The notes under the pieces: generated by a model
Told to the model about the DNA's origin: nothing
What the model saw: the letters and a program-made list of their open reading frames with translations, nothing else
The model's database searches: none
Translations under genes and position numbers: made by a program
Shown here: one piece after another, positions 1-7,922 of the stretch
Layout of the letters: every line of letters begins with the position of its first letter
Numbering within the stretch: the stretch's first letter is position 1
From: Streptomyces sp. TRM49041
GTDB lineage: Bacteria > Actinomycetota > Actinomycetes > Streptomycetales > Streptomycetaceae
Assembly (NCBI RefSeq): GCF_008271805.1
Contig: NZ_VSRY01000157.1
Location: forward strand, 1 to 64,000
DNA length: 64,000 nucleotides
Direction of reading: 5' to 3'

Positions 1-1278
1 CCCGCCGCCCGGCGGCACCCCGGGCCCCACGGCGTCGGGCGCATGGGCCCCGGGCCCCGGCACGTACCCCACAGCGGGCCCGGGCCCGGGCCCGGGCCCG
101 GGCCCGGCAGGCTGAACGTGCATGCCACGCTCCAGCCGCTCCAGGCGGGCCTGCAGCGACCGCTCGTCGTCGAAGGCGGCGGGCAGCAGCACGCGCGCGC
201 AGATCAGCTCCAGCTGGAGCCGCGGCGAGGTGGCGCCGCGCATCTCGGTCAGCCCGGTGTTGACCAGGTCGGCGGCGCGGCTGAGCTCGGCGGCCCCGAA
301 CGTGGACGCCTGCGCCAGCATGCGCTCGATCACATCGGCGGGCCCGTCGATGAGCCCCTTGTCGGCGGCGTCCGGCACCGCGGCGAGGATCACGAGATCC
401 CGCAGCCGCTCCAGCAGGTCGGCGACGAACCGCCGAGGGTCGTTCCCGCCCTCGATGACCTGGTCGACGACCTCGAAGGCCGCGGCCCCGTCGCCGGTCG
501 CGAAGGCTTCGACGACGGCGTCGAGCAGCGATCCGTCCGTGTACCCGAGCAGGGCCGTGGCCATCGCGTAGGTCACACCGTCCTCGTCGGCGCCGGCGAG
601 GAGCTGGTCCATGACGGACATGGAGTCACGCACGGACCCGGCGCCGGCGCGCACGACGAGCGGCAGCACCCCGTCCTCGACGGGAATGGCCTCCTTGCCG
701 CACACCTCGGCGAGGTACTCCCGCAGCGTGCCGGGCGGCACGAGCCGGAAGGGATAGTGATGGGTCCGTGACCGAATGGTCCCGATGACCTTCTCGGGCT
801 CGGTCGTCGCGAAGATGAACTTCAGATGCTCCGGAGGCTCCTCGACCACCTTCAGCAGGGCGTTGAACCCCGCCGAGGTGACCATGTGCGCCTCGTCGAT
901 GATGTAGATCTTGTACCGGCTGCTCGCCGGCCCGAAGAACGCCTTCTCGCGCAGGTCACGCGCGTCGTCGACGCCACCGTGCGAGGCGGCGTCGATCTCG
1001 ATCACGTCGATCGACCCCGGCCCGTTGCGCGCGAGGTCCCGGCAGGACTGGCACTCCCCGCAGGGCGTGGGCGTGGGCCCCTGCTCGCAGTTCAGACACC
1101 GCGCGAGAATGCGCGCACTGGTCGTCTTGCCACACCCACGCGGCCCGCTGAACAGGTACGCGTGGTTGACCCTGTTGTTCCGCAGCGCCTGCTGCAGCGG
1201 GTCGGTGACATGCTCCTGCCCGATGACCTCGGCGAAGGTCTCGGGTCGATAGCGGCGGTACAGCGCGAGGGACGACAC
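1..1278 (-). CDS. dnaX: DNA polymerase III subunit gamma/tau, partial (C-terminus beyond window)
   Basis: Clamp-loader ATPase of the replicative polymerase; it loads the beta clamp and bridges polymerase cores. Reading from a GTG start at 1278 the protein begins MSSLALYRRYRPETF, followed by the Walker A motif GPRGCGKT near residue 40, a four-cysteine zinc module (CLNCEQG..CGECQSC) and the DEAH-type Walker B (IIDEAHMVT). The visible end is a low-complexity Gly/Pro run encoded by hexamer repeats at 77-107. The 426 codons seen are the AAA+ portion; the tau-specific tail lies outside the window. The GTG start is supported by the family N-terminus. The SRP RNA gene lies just upstream in the same orientation. 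Family identification is firm. Confidence 0.95.
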   Translation of the reverse strand, partial: MSSLALYRRYRPETFAEVIGQEHVTDPLQQALRNNRVNHAYLFSGPRGCGKTTSARILARCLNCEQGPTPTPCGECQSCRDLARNGPGSIDVIEIDAASHGGVDDARDLREKAFFGPASSRYKIYIIDEAHMVTSAGFNALLKVVEEPPEHLKFIFATTEPEKVIGTIRSRTHHYPFRLVPPGTLREYLAEVCGKEAIPVEDGVLPLVVRAGAGSVRDSMSVMDQLLAGADEDGVTYAMATALLGYTDGSLLDAVVEAFATGDGAAAFEVVDQVIEGGNDPRRFVADLLERLRDLVILAAVPDAADKGLIDGPADVIERMLAQASTFGAAELSRAADLVNTGLTEMRGATSPRLQLELICARVLLPAAFDDERSLQARLERLERGMHVQPAGPGPGPGPGPAVGYVPGPGAHAPDAVGPGVPPGGG

Positions 1279-1416
1279 GCTTACGACGATATCGGGCCCC
1301 ACCGACAACCGGCCCGCCCCGAGATCACCCGCGCTCCCACCAGAAGACCGCGCCCCACCCCGCCGGAAGATCACAGCCCGGCCGGCCCTCACTCACCAAC
1401 GCAAGCGCCCCCCACG

Positions 1417-1498
1417 CACCCGCCAGAGCCGACCTACCCTTGCTGCCTTCCGGCCCTGGGGGAGTTCAGTCAGATAGCGCCACGTGAGGGGCTCCGCC
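1417..1498 (-). ncRNA. ffs: Signal recognition particle RNA (4.5S-like, small bacterial type)
   Basis: On the minus strand the segment carries the conserved SRP domain IV: a GGAA tetraloop in GGGCCGGAAGGCAGCAAGGG, flanked by the asymmetric internal loop sequence. The ends pair as GGAGCC with GGCTCT. This RNA partners Ffh for co-translational targeting of membrane proteins. Its position next to dnaX is common in actinobacteria. The exact 5' and 3' ends are estimated from pairing only. Confidence 0.85.
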
Positions 1499-1568
1499 AA
1501 GAGTACCCGATCCTCCGACCTGGGAACGAGTTCGCGAGCACGGCTCAACGTCATGTAATGTTTCCGGC

Positions 1569-1653
1569 GGAGGATTCGCCTAGAGGCCTAGGGCGCACGC
1601 TTGGAAAGCGTGTTGGGGGCAACCCCTCACGAGTTCGAATCTCGTATCCTCCG
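1569..1653 (+). tRNA. tRNA-Ser (anticodon GGA)
   Basis: The acceptor stem GGAGGAT (1569-1575) pairs with ATCCTCC (1646-1652), with discriminator G at 1653. The anticodon loop CTTGGAAAG gives GGA, reading UCC and UCU. A long variable arm (TGTTGGGGGCAACCCCT) and the T-arm GAGTTCGAATCTC are present, as expected for tRNA-Ser. CCA is not encoded in this copy (the genome reads CAG after the discriminator), whereas the partial duplicate at 7620-7676 is followed by CCA. The 3' half serves as an attachment site. Confidence 0.95.
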
Positions 1654-1654
1654 C
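1601..1654 (+). repeat. attL-like copy of the 54-bp tRNA-Ser repeat
   Basis: Identical over 54 bp to 7620-7673. It starts at the anticodon loop and ends one base past the discriminator; flanking bases differ on both sides (1600 C against 7619 T; 1655 A against 7674 C). This copy lies within the complete tRNA gene. Confidence 0.9.
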
Positions 1655-1676
1655 AGCCGCCTGAACAGGCGAAACG

Positions 1677-1709
1677 AAGAGCTGGACCGCTCATTGCGGT
1701 CCGGCTCTT
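1677..1709 (+). terminator. Hairpin downstream of tRNA-Ser
   Basis: Arms 1677-1690 and 1696-1709 form a 14-bp stem with one G-T wobble and a 5-nt loop, 23 bp after the tRNA. It is probably the tRNA terminator. There is no strong U tract, which is usual in Streptomyces. An analogous but different hairpin follows the duplicated tRNA end at 7695-7732. Confidence 0.7.
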
Positions 1710-1720
1710 CGGCATTCCTT

Positions 1721-1743
1721 GGTTGCAGTTTCGGTTGCATTTA
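1721..1743 (+). repeat. Paired GGTTGCA direct repeat inside the left end of the element
   Basis: Two copies of a GGTTGCAnTT-type motif separated by about 10 bp (GGTTGCAGTTTCGGTTGCAT). Near-identical pairs occur at 7505-7527 and 7923-7945. Placement just inside an att repeat suggests integrase arm-type binding sites; that role is inferred. Confidence 0.5.
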
Positions 1744-2059
1744 TACGCGACATTTAGGACATCACCTCAAGCAGGAAGGCGCACGCTCACGCCCTATGAG
1801 GCGACCGGCGCAGACTGCGGGGAGCCACACCACCTGACGGGATACCTCACGACGGTTACCGGGCCGCCAGGACCCACACGATGAAGTTGACCGTCCTCAA
1901 CGGCGTAGCGAAGAGGCAGTCGCCGCCCTGAGGAGCCTTGAACACCGAACGCAGTCATGCCCCCGTATCCGTCGACGCCCCCATCACGGGTTGGCCTGCG
2001 GCGACTCTGGCTTCCACGGATCCACGCGGATCTGCCCATGTCCCGGGACGATGTCGCGG
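1744..2059. other. Gene-free spacer inside the element
   Basis: Between the left arm repeat and the toxin gene I see no ORF with a convincing start, codon bias or recognisable family, and no RNA gene. It may hold the 3' untranslated region of the toxin gene or degraded element sequence. Confidence 0.4.
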
Positions 2060-2461
2060 TCATAGCCCGATCATCCGGACCTTGCTGCCGCACAGCCGGG
2101 TCATGTCATCGACATCCGACGTGAGGATGGCGACCGGGCCAGGCTGACGCAAGGCCGCTTCCGCGACGGTGGCGTCGATCGCATACTTGTGCCCGTGCAG
2201 ACCGGCGCCCTTGAGCAGTTGGGCAGCCGCCTTGGCCGCTGTTTCCGTGATCGGCTCCACCTTGACCCGGGAAAGCGCCCATTGCAGTCGGGGCAGGTTC
2301 ACCCTGGCGTGGCTCACCTCCACGATGGTGTTGGCGCTGACGACAAGGTCCGCTCCCATGTCATGGAACACCTGGAACATCGCCAGAACCTTCCGGTCCT
2401 GCGCCACCCAGGCCGACAGCCCCTCACTGTCCAGGACGACGGTCTCAATGTGCCCGCTCAC
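2060..2461 (-). CDS. vapC: PIN-domain toxin, VapC-like ribonuclease
   Basis: A 133-residue protein with a single PIN domain, the usual VapC length. The conserved acidic residues that bind the catalytic metal are present: D11 (VVLDSEG), E48 (NTIVEVSH), D96 (YAIDATVAE) and D116 (LTSDVDD). VapC toxins cleave tRNA or rRNA; the target cannot be read from sequence. Its ATG overlaps the stop of the upstream antitoxin gene by 4 bp (2458-2461), which supports translational coupling. Within the element it probably acts as an addiction module stabilising the island. The pair is likely autoregulated through the palindrome at 2715-2730. Confidence 0.85.
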   Translation of the reverse strand: MSGHIETVVLDSEGLSAWVAQDRKVLAMFQVFHDMGADLVVSANTIVEVSHARVNLPRLQWALSRVKVEPITETAAKAAAQLLKGAGLHGHKYAIDATVAEAALRQPGPVAILTSDVDDMTRLCGSKVRMIGL

Positions 2462-2706
2462 GCGGCGCTCGCGCCGCCGGCGGCCGACGTCGCACCGAAG
2501 ATCCGCGCCCGCGCCTCGGCCAGCTCTTCCTCACTGAAGGCCCCGTGCTCGTCTGTGTGGCTGCGCAGGTCGGCCCCCAGGAGCTGGTGCCGGATCTGCC
2601 TGGCGACCGCTTCGGCCACGTAGCCGGAGATGTTGTCCGTGATCTTCTTCAGCTCCGCCACCTGCTCGGTGGGGAGCGTCACCGTGATGCGTGTGGTGTC
2701 AGCCAT
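2458..2706 (-). CDS. vapB: Ribbon-helix-helix antitoxin, VapB-like
   Basis: An 82-residue protein beginning MADTTRITVTLPTEQVAELKK, the pattern of an N-terminal ribbon-helix-helix DNA-binding domain (beta strand TRITVTLP then two helices). The acidic C-terminal part (EEELAEARARIFG) would wrap the toxin. An alternative ATG at 2718 adds four residues, but that start lies inside the palindrome at 2715-2730, so 2706 is preferred. There is no clear Shine-Dalgarno sequence, so translation may be nearly leaderless. It overlaps vapC by 4 bp. Family assignment is good; the toxin pairing rests on adjacency. Confidence 0.8.
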   Translation of the reverse strand: MADTTRITVTLPTEQVAELKKITDNISGYVAEAVARQIRHQLLGADLRSHTDEHGAFSEEELAEARARIFGATSAAGGASAA

Positions 2707-2714
2707 GACCGCAA

Positions 2715-2730
2715 GCATACTGCGATATGC
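2715..2730 (-). promoter_or_regulatory. Candidate operator of the vapBC pair
   Basis: GCATACTGCGATATGC is an imperfect palindrome (GCATA/TATGC arms, 6-bp spacer) directly upstream of the antitoxin start. Ribbon-helix-helix antitoxins of this type commonly repress their own promoter by binding such a site. No confident -35/-10 pair could be assigned. Confidence 0.4.
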
Positions 2731-2834
2731 GCGCTACGTGCTGTCTATTCCCCGCAGTCGGTCCGGTCAGCGGCAGTCGGGGCGACTGTCCGGTCGAGCA
2801 GGGGCTCAGCTGGGCGCTTGTACGACGCGCCAGT

Positions 2835-3145
2835 TCAGCGGGCCCAGTAGCGGTACGTCTCGGTCCTTTGCGAGCCCTCGGGGGCGGGTGCCGGCAGCGG
2901 CAGGTCCAGAATTCCGATGCCCGGCCGGACCGCCCCCCGGGCGCAGCGTGCGACCACGCGTCCACCTCGGCCGGATCGACACCGACCACGCTCACCTCGA
3001 CGCCGGGAACAGTCGTGCTGAACGGCACGGCAAGGCTCTCCTCGATCATCGCGAAGAGGCCGGTGAGCTGCTCATTCTCGCCGTAGGCGTCGACGGTGGC
3101 CTCTTCGACCAACGCCTCCGGCGCGGCTGGGGCCCAGGTGCTCAT
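2835..3145 (-). pseudogene. Frameshifted small acidic protein of an actinobacterial family of unknown function
   Basis: From ATG 3145 the reading frame gives an acidic N-terminal half (EATVDAYGENEQLTG, then IEESLAVPF and TTVPGVEVSVVGVD). Near 2958 sense continues in another frame as VVARCARG, then ILDLPLPAPAPEG and ETYRYWAR, and stops at 2835. Both halves resemble one continuous family of about 105 residues, often annotated in Streptomyces as a calcium-binding protein, so a single indel has broken it. It could be a real inactivating mutation or a sequencing error. No function can be assigned. Confidence 0.55.
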
Positions 3146-3382
3146 CGCCTCACCGTAGCGCTGCACCGTACGGCTGAGGACCGGTGTGTTCAGCAGCGGC
3201 ATATCCGTCGTGGCGCCGTCGCCGGCAGTCAAGCCAAGGCTCGTGGTTGCCAGCGCGTGACGTTGCCTGGTGGGGTTCGGTAGTGAACGGCCCAGGGGCG
3301 GGCCCGGCAAGCGACAGGGCGGAAGAGAGTGGCACGAGTCGTCGCACGAGAGCCGAGTACGGGCACGAGGAGCGCACCGCCG

Positions 3383-6202
3383 ATGGCCCGGCAGGAAACA
3401 TCCGCCGTCGTGAGGGAACTGCTCGGCGCCGGCTGGGCGGCGGTGTTCCTGCCCGGTGAGCCCGCTCGCCTCGGGCGGCTGCTGCTGTGGAAGCCGACCG
3501 GGGCAGCAGCCGGAGACAGTATGGCGCCCACCGGCCTTGAGACCGAGGCGGTGGAGCTGGTCCTGCCGCACGGCCGCTCGGTCAGGCGGCGCAGGGTCGA
3601 GGGTTACGCGCTGCCTGTCGCCGTCGCTGTCTCCGCCCTGGCCGATGCGGAGCCGACGCATCCCTCCGGCGCCGCCTGGCAGGCCGCCACTCGCTTCGCG
3701 CTGCGGCTGCTCGCCGACGGCCGCCTACACCCGGCCCTCACTCCCGCCGGTTACGACACCTGGCAGGTGGGTCCTTGCACCGCCGCCCAGCGCCAGACGC
3801 TGGACGCCCTGGCCGCCGCCTTCCCGCCACACGCCCACTGCCTGCCCGAGCCTGGCCCCACTCCGGTACGGATCGCCGAACCGGCCGCGCTGGTAAGACA
3901 GTTCTGCGACGCGGTCGCCGATGATCTGGTCCGCACGCCGGCCGCGCCGCTCGCCATGGGAGCGCTGCCGTACGCCTGGCGCGAGGCCCGCGCCGTGCCC
4001 GCCTTGCGTGAATGGGCCGAGGAAACCCAGGCGGCGCTCACCGCCGAGGTCAGTGTCTCCCTGCGCGTCGAAGTACCCGAAGGACGCCGACGGCAGTTCC
4101 GGGCCGTCCTGCAACTGCACACCGCGGCGGACCCGGCGCTCGTCATCGAGGCCGCACGACTCTGGAGCGAGCCGACCGAAGTGGAGCAGCTGCTCGGCCC
4201 ACGCGCCGAGACCGAGACCCTTCTCGCCCTGCGCCGCGGCGCCCGCGCCTGGCCCCCGCTGCGCAGGCTGCTCAACGATGCCGCTCCAGATCAGCTCCGG
4301 TTGACCGACGACGAAGCCTTCGATCTCCTTGGGGACGCCACGGACGCGCTGCGCGCGGCCGGTGTCGACGTGCACTGGCCGCGCGAGCTGGTCAAGGCGC
4401 TCACCGCGACCGCGGAGATCGGGCAGCGCACCGCCCCCGGTTCCACCGCGGGCGGCCTGCTGGACACCGAGGCCCTCCTCGACTTCCGCTGGCAGGTCTC
4501 CCTTGGCGGCGAGCCGCTCACCGAGGCCGAGATGGATGCTCTCGCAGAGTCTCGCCGTCCCCTCGTCCGGCTTCGCGACCAGTGGGTGGTCGCCGACCCG
4601 AAGCTGGTGGCCCGCGCCAAGCGCCGCCGGATGGAACCGCTCACCCCCATGGAGGCATTGAGCGCCGCGCTGACCGGCGAGGCCGAACGGGACGGTGACC
4701 GGGTCCCCTGTGCGGCGGTCGGTGCGCTCGGTGACTTGGTCGGTCGTATCCGCGACCCCGAGTCCCGCACCCCCGTGCCCCAGCCCGCCGCCCTCAAGGC
4801 CACGTTGCGCAGGTACCAGAAGCGTGGCCTGGCGTGGCTGGCCGAGATGTGTGCACTCGGCCTCGGCGGCTGCCTCGCCGACGACATGGGTCTGGGGAAG
4901 ACCATCACCCTGCTCGCTCTGCACCTGCACCGCCAGACCGACCCCGCCACCGCCGGCCCCACGCTCGTCGTCTGCCCCACCTCTCTGCTCGGCAACTGGC
5001 AGCGCGAGGCCGCCAGGTTCGCCCCTTCCATCCCCGTGCGCCGCTACCACGGCGGCGACCGCCACCTGAAGGACCTCGCCGATGACGAGATCGTCCTGGT
5101 CACCTACGGCGTCCTGCGCCGCGACCGGGAGACCCTCACCGAGCACGACTGGTCGCTGATCGCCGCCGACGAGGCACAGCACGTCAAGAACCCCTACGCC
5201 GTCACCGCCCGTGAGCTGCGCGCCCTGCCCGCTCGCGCCCGCGTCGCCCTCACCGGCACCCCCGTGGAGAACAACCTCTCCGAACTGTGGGCGCTCCTCG
5301 ACTGGACCACCCCCGGACTCCTCGGCCCGCTCACGGCCTTCCGCGACCGGCACGCCCGAGCGATCGAGTCGGGCGAGGACCCACAGGCTGCCGACCGGCT
5401 GTCCCGTCTTGTCCGCCCGTTCCTGCTGCGCCGCAGGAAGTCCGACCCGGGCATCGCACCCGAACTGCCCGCCAAGACCGAAACCGACCGCGTCGTGCCT
5501 CTGACCGCCGAGCAGGCAAGCCTGTACGAAGCAGTGGTTCGCGAATCCATGACGAAGATCGCCGAAGCCGAGGGCATCGCCCGCCGCGGTCTGGTTCTCA
5601 AGCTCCTCACCGCGCTGAAGCAGATCTGCAACCACCCCGCCCAGTACCTGCGCCAGTCGACACCGCTGCGCGGCCGGTCCGGCAAGCTCGACCTGCTCGA
5701 CGAACTGATCGACACCATCACCGCCGAGGGCGAGTCGGTGCTGGTCTTCACCCAGTACAAGCAGATGGCAACCCTGCTGGAGAAGCACCTCGCAGAGCGA
5801 GGAGTCCCCACCCTCTTCCTCCACGGCGGTACCCGCGTCACCGCACGTGAGGAGATGGTGGACCGCTTCCAGCGCGGCGAGGTGCCGGTGTTCCTGCTCT
5901 CCCTCAAGGCCGCGGGCACCGGCCTCAACCTCACCCGCGGCACCCACGTCGTGCACTACGACCGCTGGTGGAATCCGGCCGTCGAGGACCAGGCCACCGA
6001 CCGCGCCTACCGCATCGGCCAGGACAAGCCCGTACAGGTCCACAAACTCCTCGCGGAGGGCACCGTGGAGGACAAGGTGGCGAAGCTTCTCGAGTCCAAG
6101 CGCGCGCTCGCCGACGCCGTCGTCGGCTCCGGTGAGGCCGCCCTGACCGAACTGTCCGATGCCGACCTCGCCGAACTCGTCGCCCTGGGGAGGCAGACAT
6201 GA
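3383..6202 (+). CDS. SNF2-family DNA-dependent ATPase (bacterial Swi2/Snf2 helicase-like protein)
   Basis: A 939-residue protein with an N-terminal region of about 450 residues typical of bacterial SNF2 proteins, then two RecA-like lobes. Motif I is DDMGLGKT (500-507, K506), motif II DEAQ (596-599), motif III ALTGTPVENNLSELW, and motif VI DQATDRAYRIGQ (869-880). All catalytic motifs are intact. Such proteins translocate on duplex DNA and remodel nucleoprotein complexes; the substrate is unknown. ATG 3383 is chosen because GAGGAG ends 10 bp before it; an upstream GTG at 3329 has a poorly spaced GGAAG. Its stop overlaps the SWIM gene start by 4 bp, so the two are co-translated. Confidence 0.92.
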   Translation: MARQETSAVVRELLGAGWAAVFLPGEPARLGRLLLWKPTGAAAGDSMAPTGLETEAVELVLPHGRSVRRRRVEGYALPVAVAVSALADAEPTHPSGAAWQAATRFALRLLADGRLHPALTPAGYDTWQVGPCTAAQRQTLDALAAAFPPHAHCLPEPGPTPVRIAEPAALVRQFCDAVADDLVRTPAAPLAMGALPYAWREARAVPALREWAEETQAALTAEVSVSLRVEVPEGRRRQFRAVLQLHTAADPALVIEAARLWSEPTEVEQLLGPRAETETLLALRRGARAWPPLRRLLNDAAPDQLRLTDDEAFDLLGDATDALRAAGVDVHWPRELVKALTATAEIGQRTAPGSTAGGLLDTEALLDFRWQVSLGGEPLTEAEMDALAESRRPLVRLRDQWVVADPKLVARAKRRRMEPLTPMEALSAALTGEAERDGDRVPCAAVGALGDLVGRIRDPESRTPVPQPAALKATLRRYQKRGLAWLAEMCALGLGGCLADDMGLGKTITLLALHLHRQTDPATAGPTLVVCPTSLLGNWQREAARFAPSIPVRRYHGGDRHLKDLADDEIVLVTYGVLRRDRETLTEHDWSLIAADEAQHVKNPYAVTARELRALPARARVALTGTPVENNLSELWALLDWTTPGLLGPLTAFRDRHARAIESGEDPQAADRLSRLVRPFLLRRRKSDPGIAPELPAKTETDRVVPLTAEQASLYEAVVRESMTKIAEAEGIARRGLVLKLLTALKQICNHPAQYLRQSTPLRGRSGKLDLLDELIDTITAEGESVLVFTQYKQMATLLEKHLAERGVPTLFLHGGTRVTAREEMVDRFQRGEVPVFLLSLKAAGTGLNLTRGTHVVHYDRWWNPAVEDQATDRAYRIGQDKPVQVHKLLAEGTVEDKVAKLLESKRALADAVVGSGEAALTELSDADLAELVALGRQT

Positions 6203-7434
6203 GCCCTTCGTTTCCCGGCCAGCGCCGCGCGCCCGCTCGCGGCAGGCGTGCCTTCGCCGCTACCTGGTGGGGCCAGGCATGGGTGACGGCCCTGGAGGAC
6301 TCCACCCTGGACTCGGGGCGCCTGTCCCGCGGACGCACCTACGCCCGCCAGGGCATGGTCGGCGCCGTCACCATCGCCCCCGGCCAGGTCAAAGCCGCCG
6401 TCCAGGGCAGCAGTCCCCGCCCCTACCGCTCCGCCGTCCACCTGCCCGTCCTCACCGACCCTCAGTGGGACACCCTGCTCGACACGATCGCGGCCCGCGC
6501 CGGACATCTCGCAGCACTTCTCGACGACGAGATGCCCGCCGAACTCGTAGACGACGCCCGGCACGCAGGCGTCCCACTGCTCCCACTGCCCACCGAGCTC
6601 GATCCGGAGTGTTCCTGCCCCGACTGGGGATACCCCTGCAAGCACGCCGCCGCGCTCTGCTACGCCATCGCCGCCACCATCGACACCGACCCGTTCGTGC
6701 TCTTCGCACTGCGCGGCCGCGGTCGCGAGGAGGTCTTCGCCCAGCTACGCGTACGCCGTACGGCAGCACAGGAGACCGGAGCCCAACCGGCACCTGCCGG
6801 CATACCGGCCGCCGCCGCGTACGCCCACTGGGCCGAAGAGCCCCCCGCACTGCCCGAACTCCCGGAACCCGTTGCCCACACCACAGCACTGCCCGTCGCC
6901 CCGCCGCCCGGCACCGGCCTGGCCGCCGCGGACCTGGAACGCCTCATGGCCGACGCCACCGCGCGCGCCGCCCGGCTCCTAGCGGGCGACACCGCCGACC
7001 TGCACCTGACCCAGCACCAGGACGCCGTCCGCATCGCCGCAAGCAACCCCGGACCTGAGTGGTTCCACCACCTGATCCAGAACACCGGCGCCAAACCCAC
7101 TGCCTTCGCACGTCTCACCCGCGCCTGGCGCCACGGCGGTCCCACGGGCATCTCCGTCGCCGAACAGCCCTACGCCCCCGATCCGACGGTGATGAAGACC
7201 GCCCGCACCGCCGTGGACGCGGCCCTCGCCGAGATGACCGACTCCCCCACACACCTCAGAACCTGGCGCAACCGCCTCACCCTCACACACCACGGCATCC
7301 AGCTGCGTCTGGGCCCTGACGCCCGCTGGTACCCCTACCTCCGGGACGACGACGGCGAATGGTGGCCCGCGGCACCAGCCGACAGTGACCCGGTCACCGC
7401 GCTCACCGCGGCATGGTCGCAGAACTGGGAGTAA
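6199..7434 (+). CDS. SWIM zinc-finger protein, partner of the SNF2 ATPase
   Basis: A 411-residue protein. After a basic N-terminus and a WWGQAW motif near residue 23 it carries the SWIM zinc-chelating signature C138-x-C140...C147-x-H149 (CSCPDWGYPCKH). SWIM domains bind DNA or proteins, and in bacteria they are found fused to or beside SWI2/SNF2 ATPases. The C-terminal 200 residues are Ala/Pro-rich and not assignable. It overlaps the ATPase gene by 4 bp (ATGA), so the two probably act as one complex. It ends about 70 bp before the right-hand arm repeat, making this pair the main cargo of the element. Confidence 0.9.
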   Translation: MSPSFPGQRRAPARGRRAFAATWWGQAWVTALEDSTLDSGRLSRGRTYARQGMVGAVTIAPGQVKAAVQGSSPRPYRSAVHLPVLTDPQWDTLLDTIAARAGHLAALLDDEMPAELVDDARHAGVPLLPLPTELDPECSCPDWGYPCKHAAALCYAIAATIDTDPFVLFALRGRGREEVFAQLRVRRTAAQETGAQPAPAGIPAAAAYAHWAEEPPALPELPEPVAHTTALPVAPPPGTGLAAADLERLMADATARAARLLAGDTADLHLTQHQDAVRIAASNPGPEWFHHLIQNTGAKPTAFARLTRAWRHGGPTGISVAEQPYAPDPTVMKTARTAVDAALAEMTDSPTHLRTWRNRLTLTHHGIQLRLGPDARWYPYLRDDDGEWWPAAPADSDPVTALTAAWSQNWE

Positions 7435-7504
7435 GGAGGCGATTCCCCGCTGACCAGGAACCACGAGCAGAAGCTGGGCACACTCACGCTGCTCCCACTT
7501 CCGT

Positions 7505-7527
7505 GGTTGCAGTTCTGGTTGCATTCA
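7505..7527 (+). repeat. Paired GGTTGCA direct repeat inside the right end of the element
   Basis: GGTTGCAGTTCTGGTTGCAT, differing by two bases from the pair at 1721-1740. Together the two pairs bracket the element just inside its 54-bp att repeats, the layout expected of integrase arm sites in attL and attR. Confidence 0.5.
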
Positions 7528-7619
7528 CCGGCGTGCAGCACCGTTCAGAACCCCCGAACGGACCAGCTGCACCGCAGGTCAGGACGTTGCCGTACGGCCC
7601 AGAACCCCCGGACGAACAT

Positions 7620-7673
7620 TTGGAAAGCGTGTTGGGGGCAACCCCTCACGAGTTCGAATCTCGTATCCTCCGC
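7620..7673 (+). repeat. attR-like copy of the 54-bp tRNA-Ser repeat
   Basis: Perfect copy of 1601-1654 without the 5' half of the tRNA, so it cannot make a functional tRNA. It is followed by CA, completing an encoded CCA end, and then by its own strong hairpin at 7695-7732. That organisation suggests it is either the displaced original tRNA 3' end or one end of a further element. Confidence 0.9.
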
Positions 7674-7694
7674 CAGTGCCTCACCGGGCACGAT

Positions 7695-7732
7695 GTCGAA
7701 GGGCCCCACCGCTCGCGGTGGGGCCCTTCGAC
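7695..7732. terminator. Strong hairpin after the duplicated tRNA end
   Basis: Arms 7695-7712 and 7715-7732 are perfectly complementary over 18 bp with a 2-nt loop. It lies 22 bp after the duplicated tRNA 3' end, mirroring the tRNA-terminator arrangement at 1653-1709 but with unrelated sequence. Confidence 0.8.
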
Positions 7733-7737
7733 GTTGT

Positions 7738-7761
7738 CCGTCTCAGTTTCCGTCTCAGTTG
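7738..7761 (+). repeat. Second type of paired direct repeat (GTCTCAGTT)
   Basis: CGTCTCAGTTTCCGTCTCAGTT has the same architecture as the GGTTGCA pairs (two about 10-bp half repeats in tandem) but a different sequence. It follows the second tRNA-end hairpin just as the GGTTGCA pair follows the first. It may be the arm site of a different integrase. Confidence 0.4.
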
Positions 7762-7922
7762 GTCTTGGAACAGATGCTGGGCTCGCGTCAAGGAGCTCCC
7801 CGAGCTCTTGCCGGTGGTCATGTCTAGACGATCTCGATGCATGCAGAGCGGTCTCTCCCGCCCAGGAAGCTCGATCACGTGAGCCGAGCCGCAATCTGCG
7901 ACTCGGCTTGTCGTCGTGCTCT

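Larger units (their letters stand above)
1601..7673. mobile_element. Integrated element or island at tRNA-Ser, integrase lost
   Basis: The 54 bp at 1601-1654 (tRNA 3' end) recur perfectly at 7620-7673, the signature of site-specific integration into a tRNA gene. Inside the repeats are a VapBC-type module, a frameshifted small gene, a SNF2-family ATPase and a SWIM protein. Paired direct repeats resembling integrase arm sites lie about 70-115 bp inside each end (1721-1743, 7505-7527). No integrase, excisionase, replication or transfer gene is visible, so the element looks immobile or a remnant that needs help in trans. The boundaries are exact; the history is inferred. Confidence 0.75.

Noticed and set aside
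3725..6043. 772-aa open frame antisense to the SNF2 ATPase gene
   Set aside because: Gly/Val/Leu-rich translation with no motifs; it is the expected long antisense frame of a GC-rich gene with strong third-position bias. The plus-strand product has complete SNF2 motifs.
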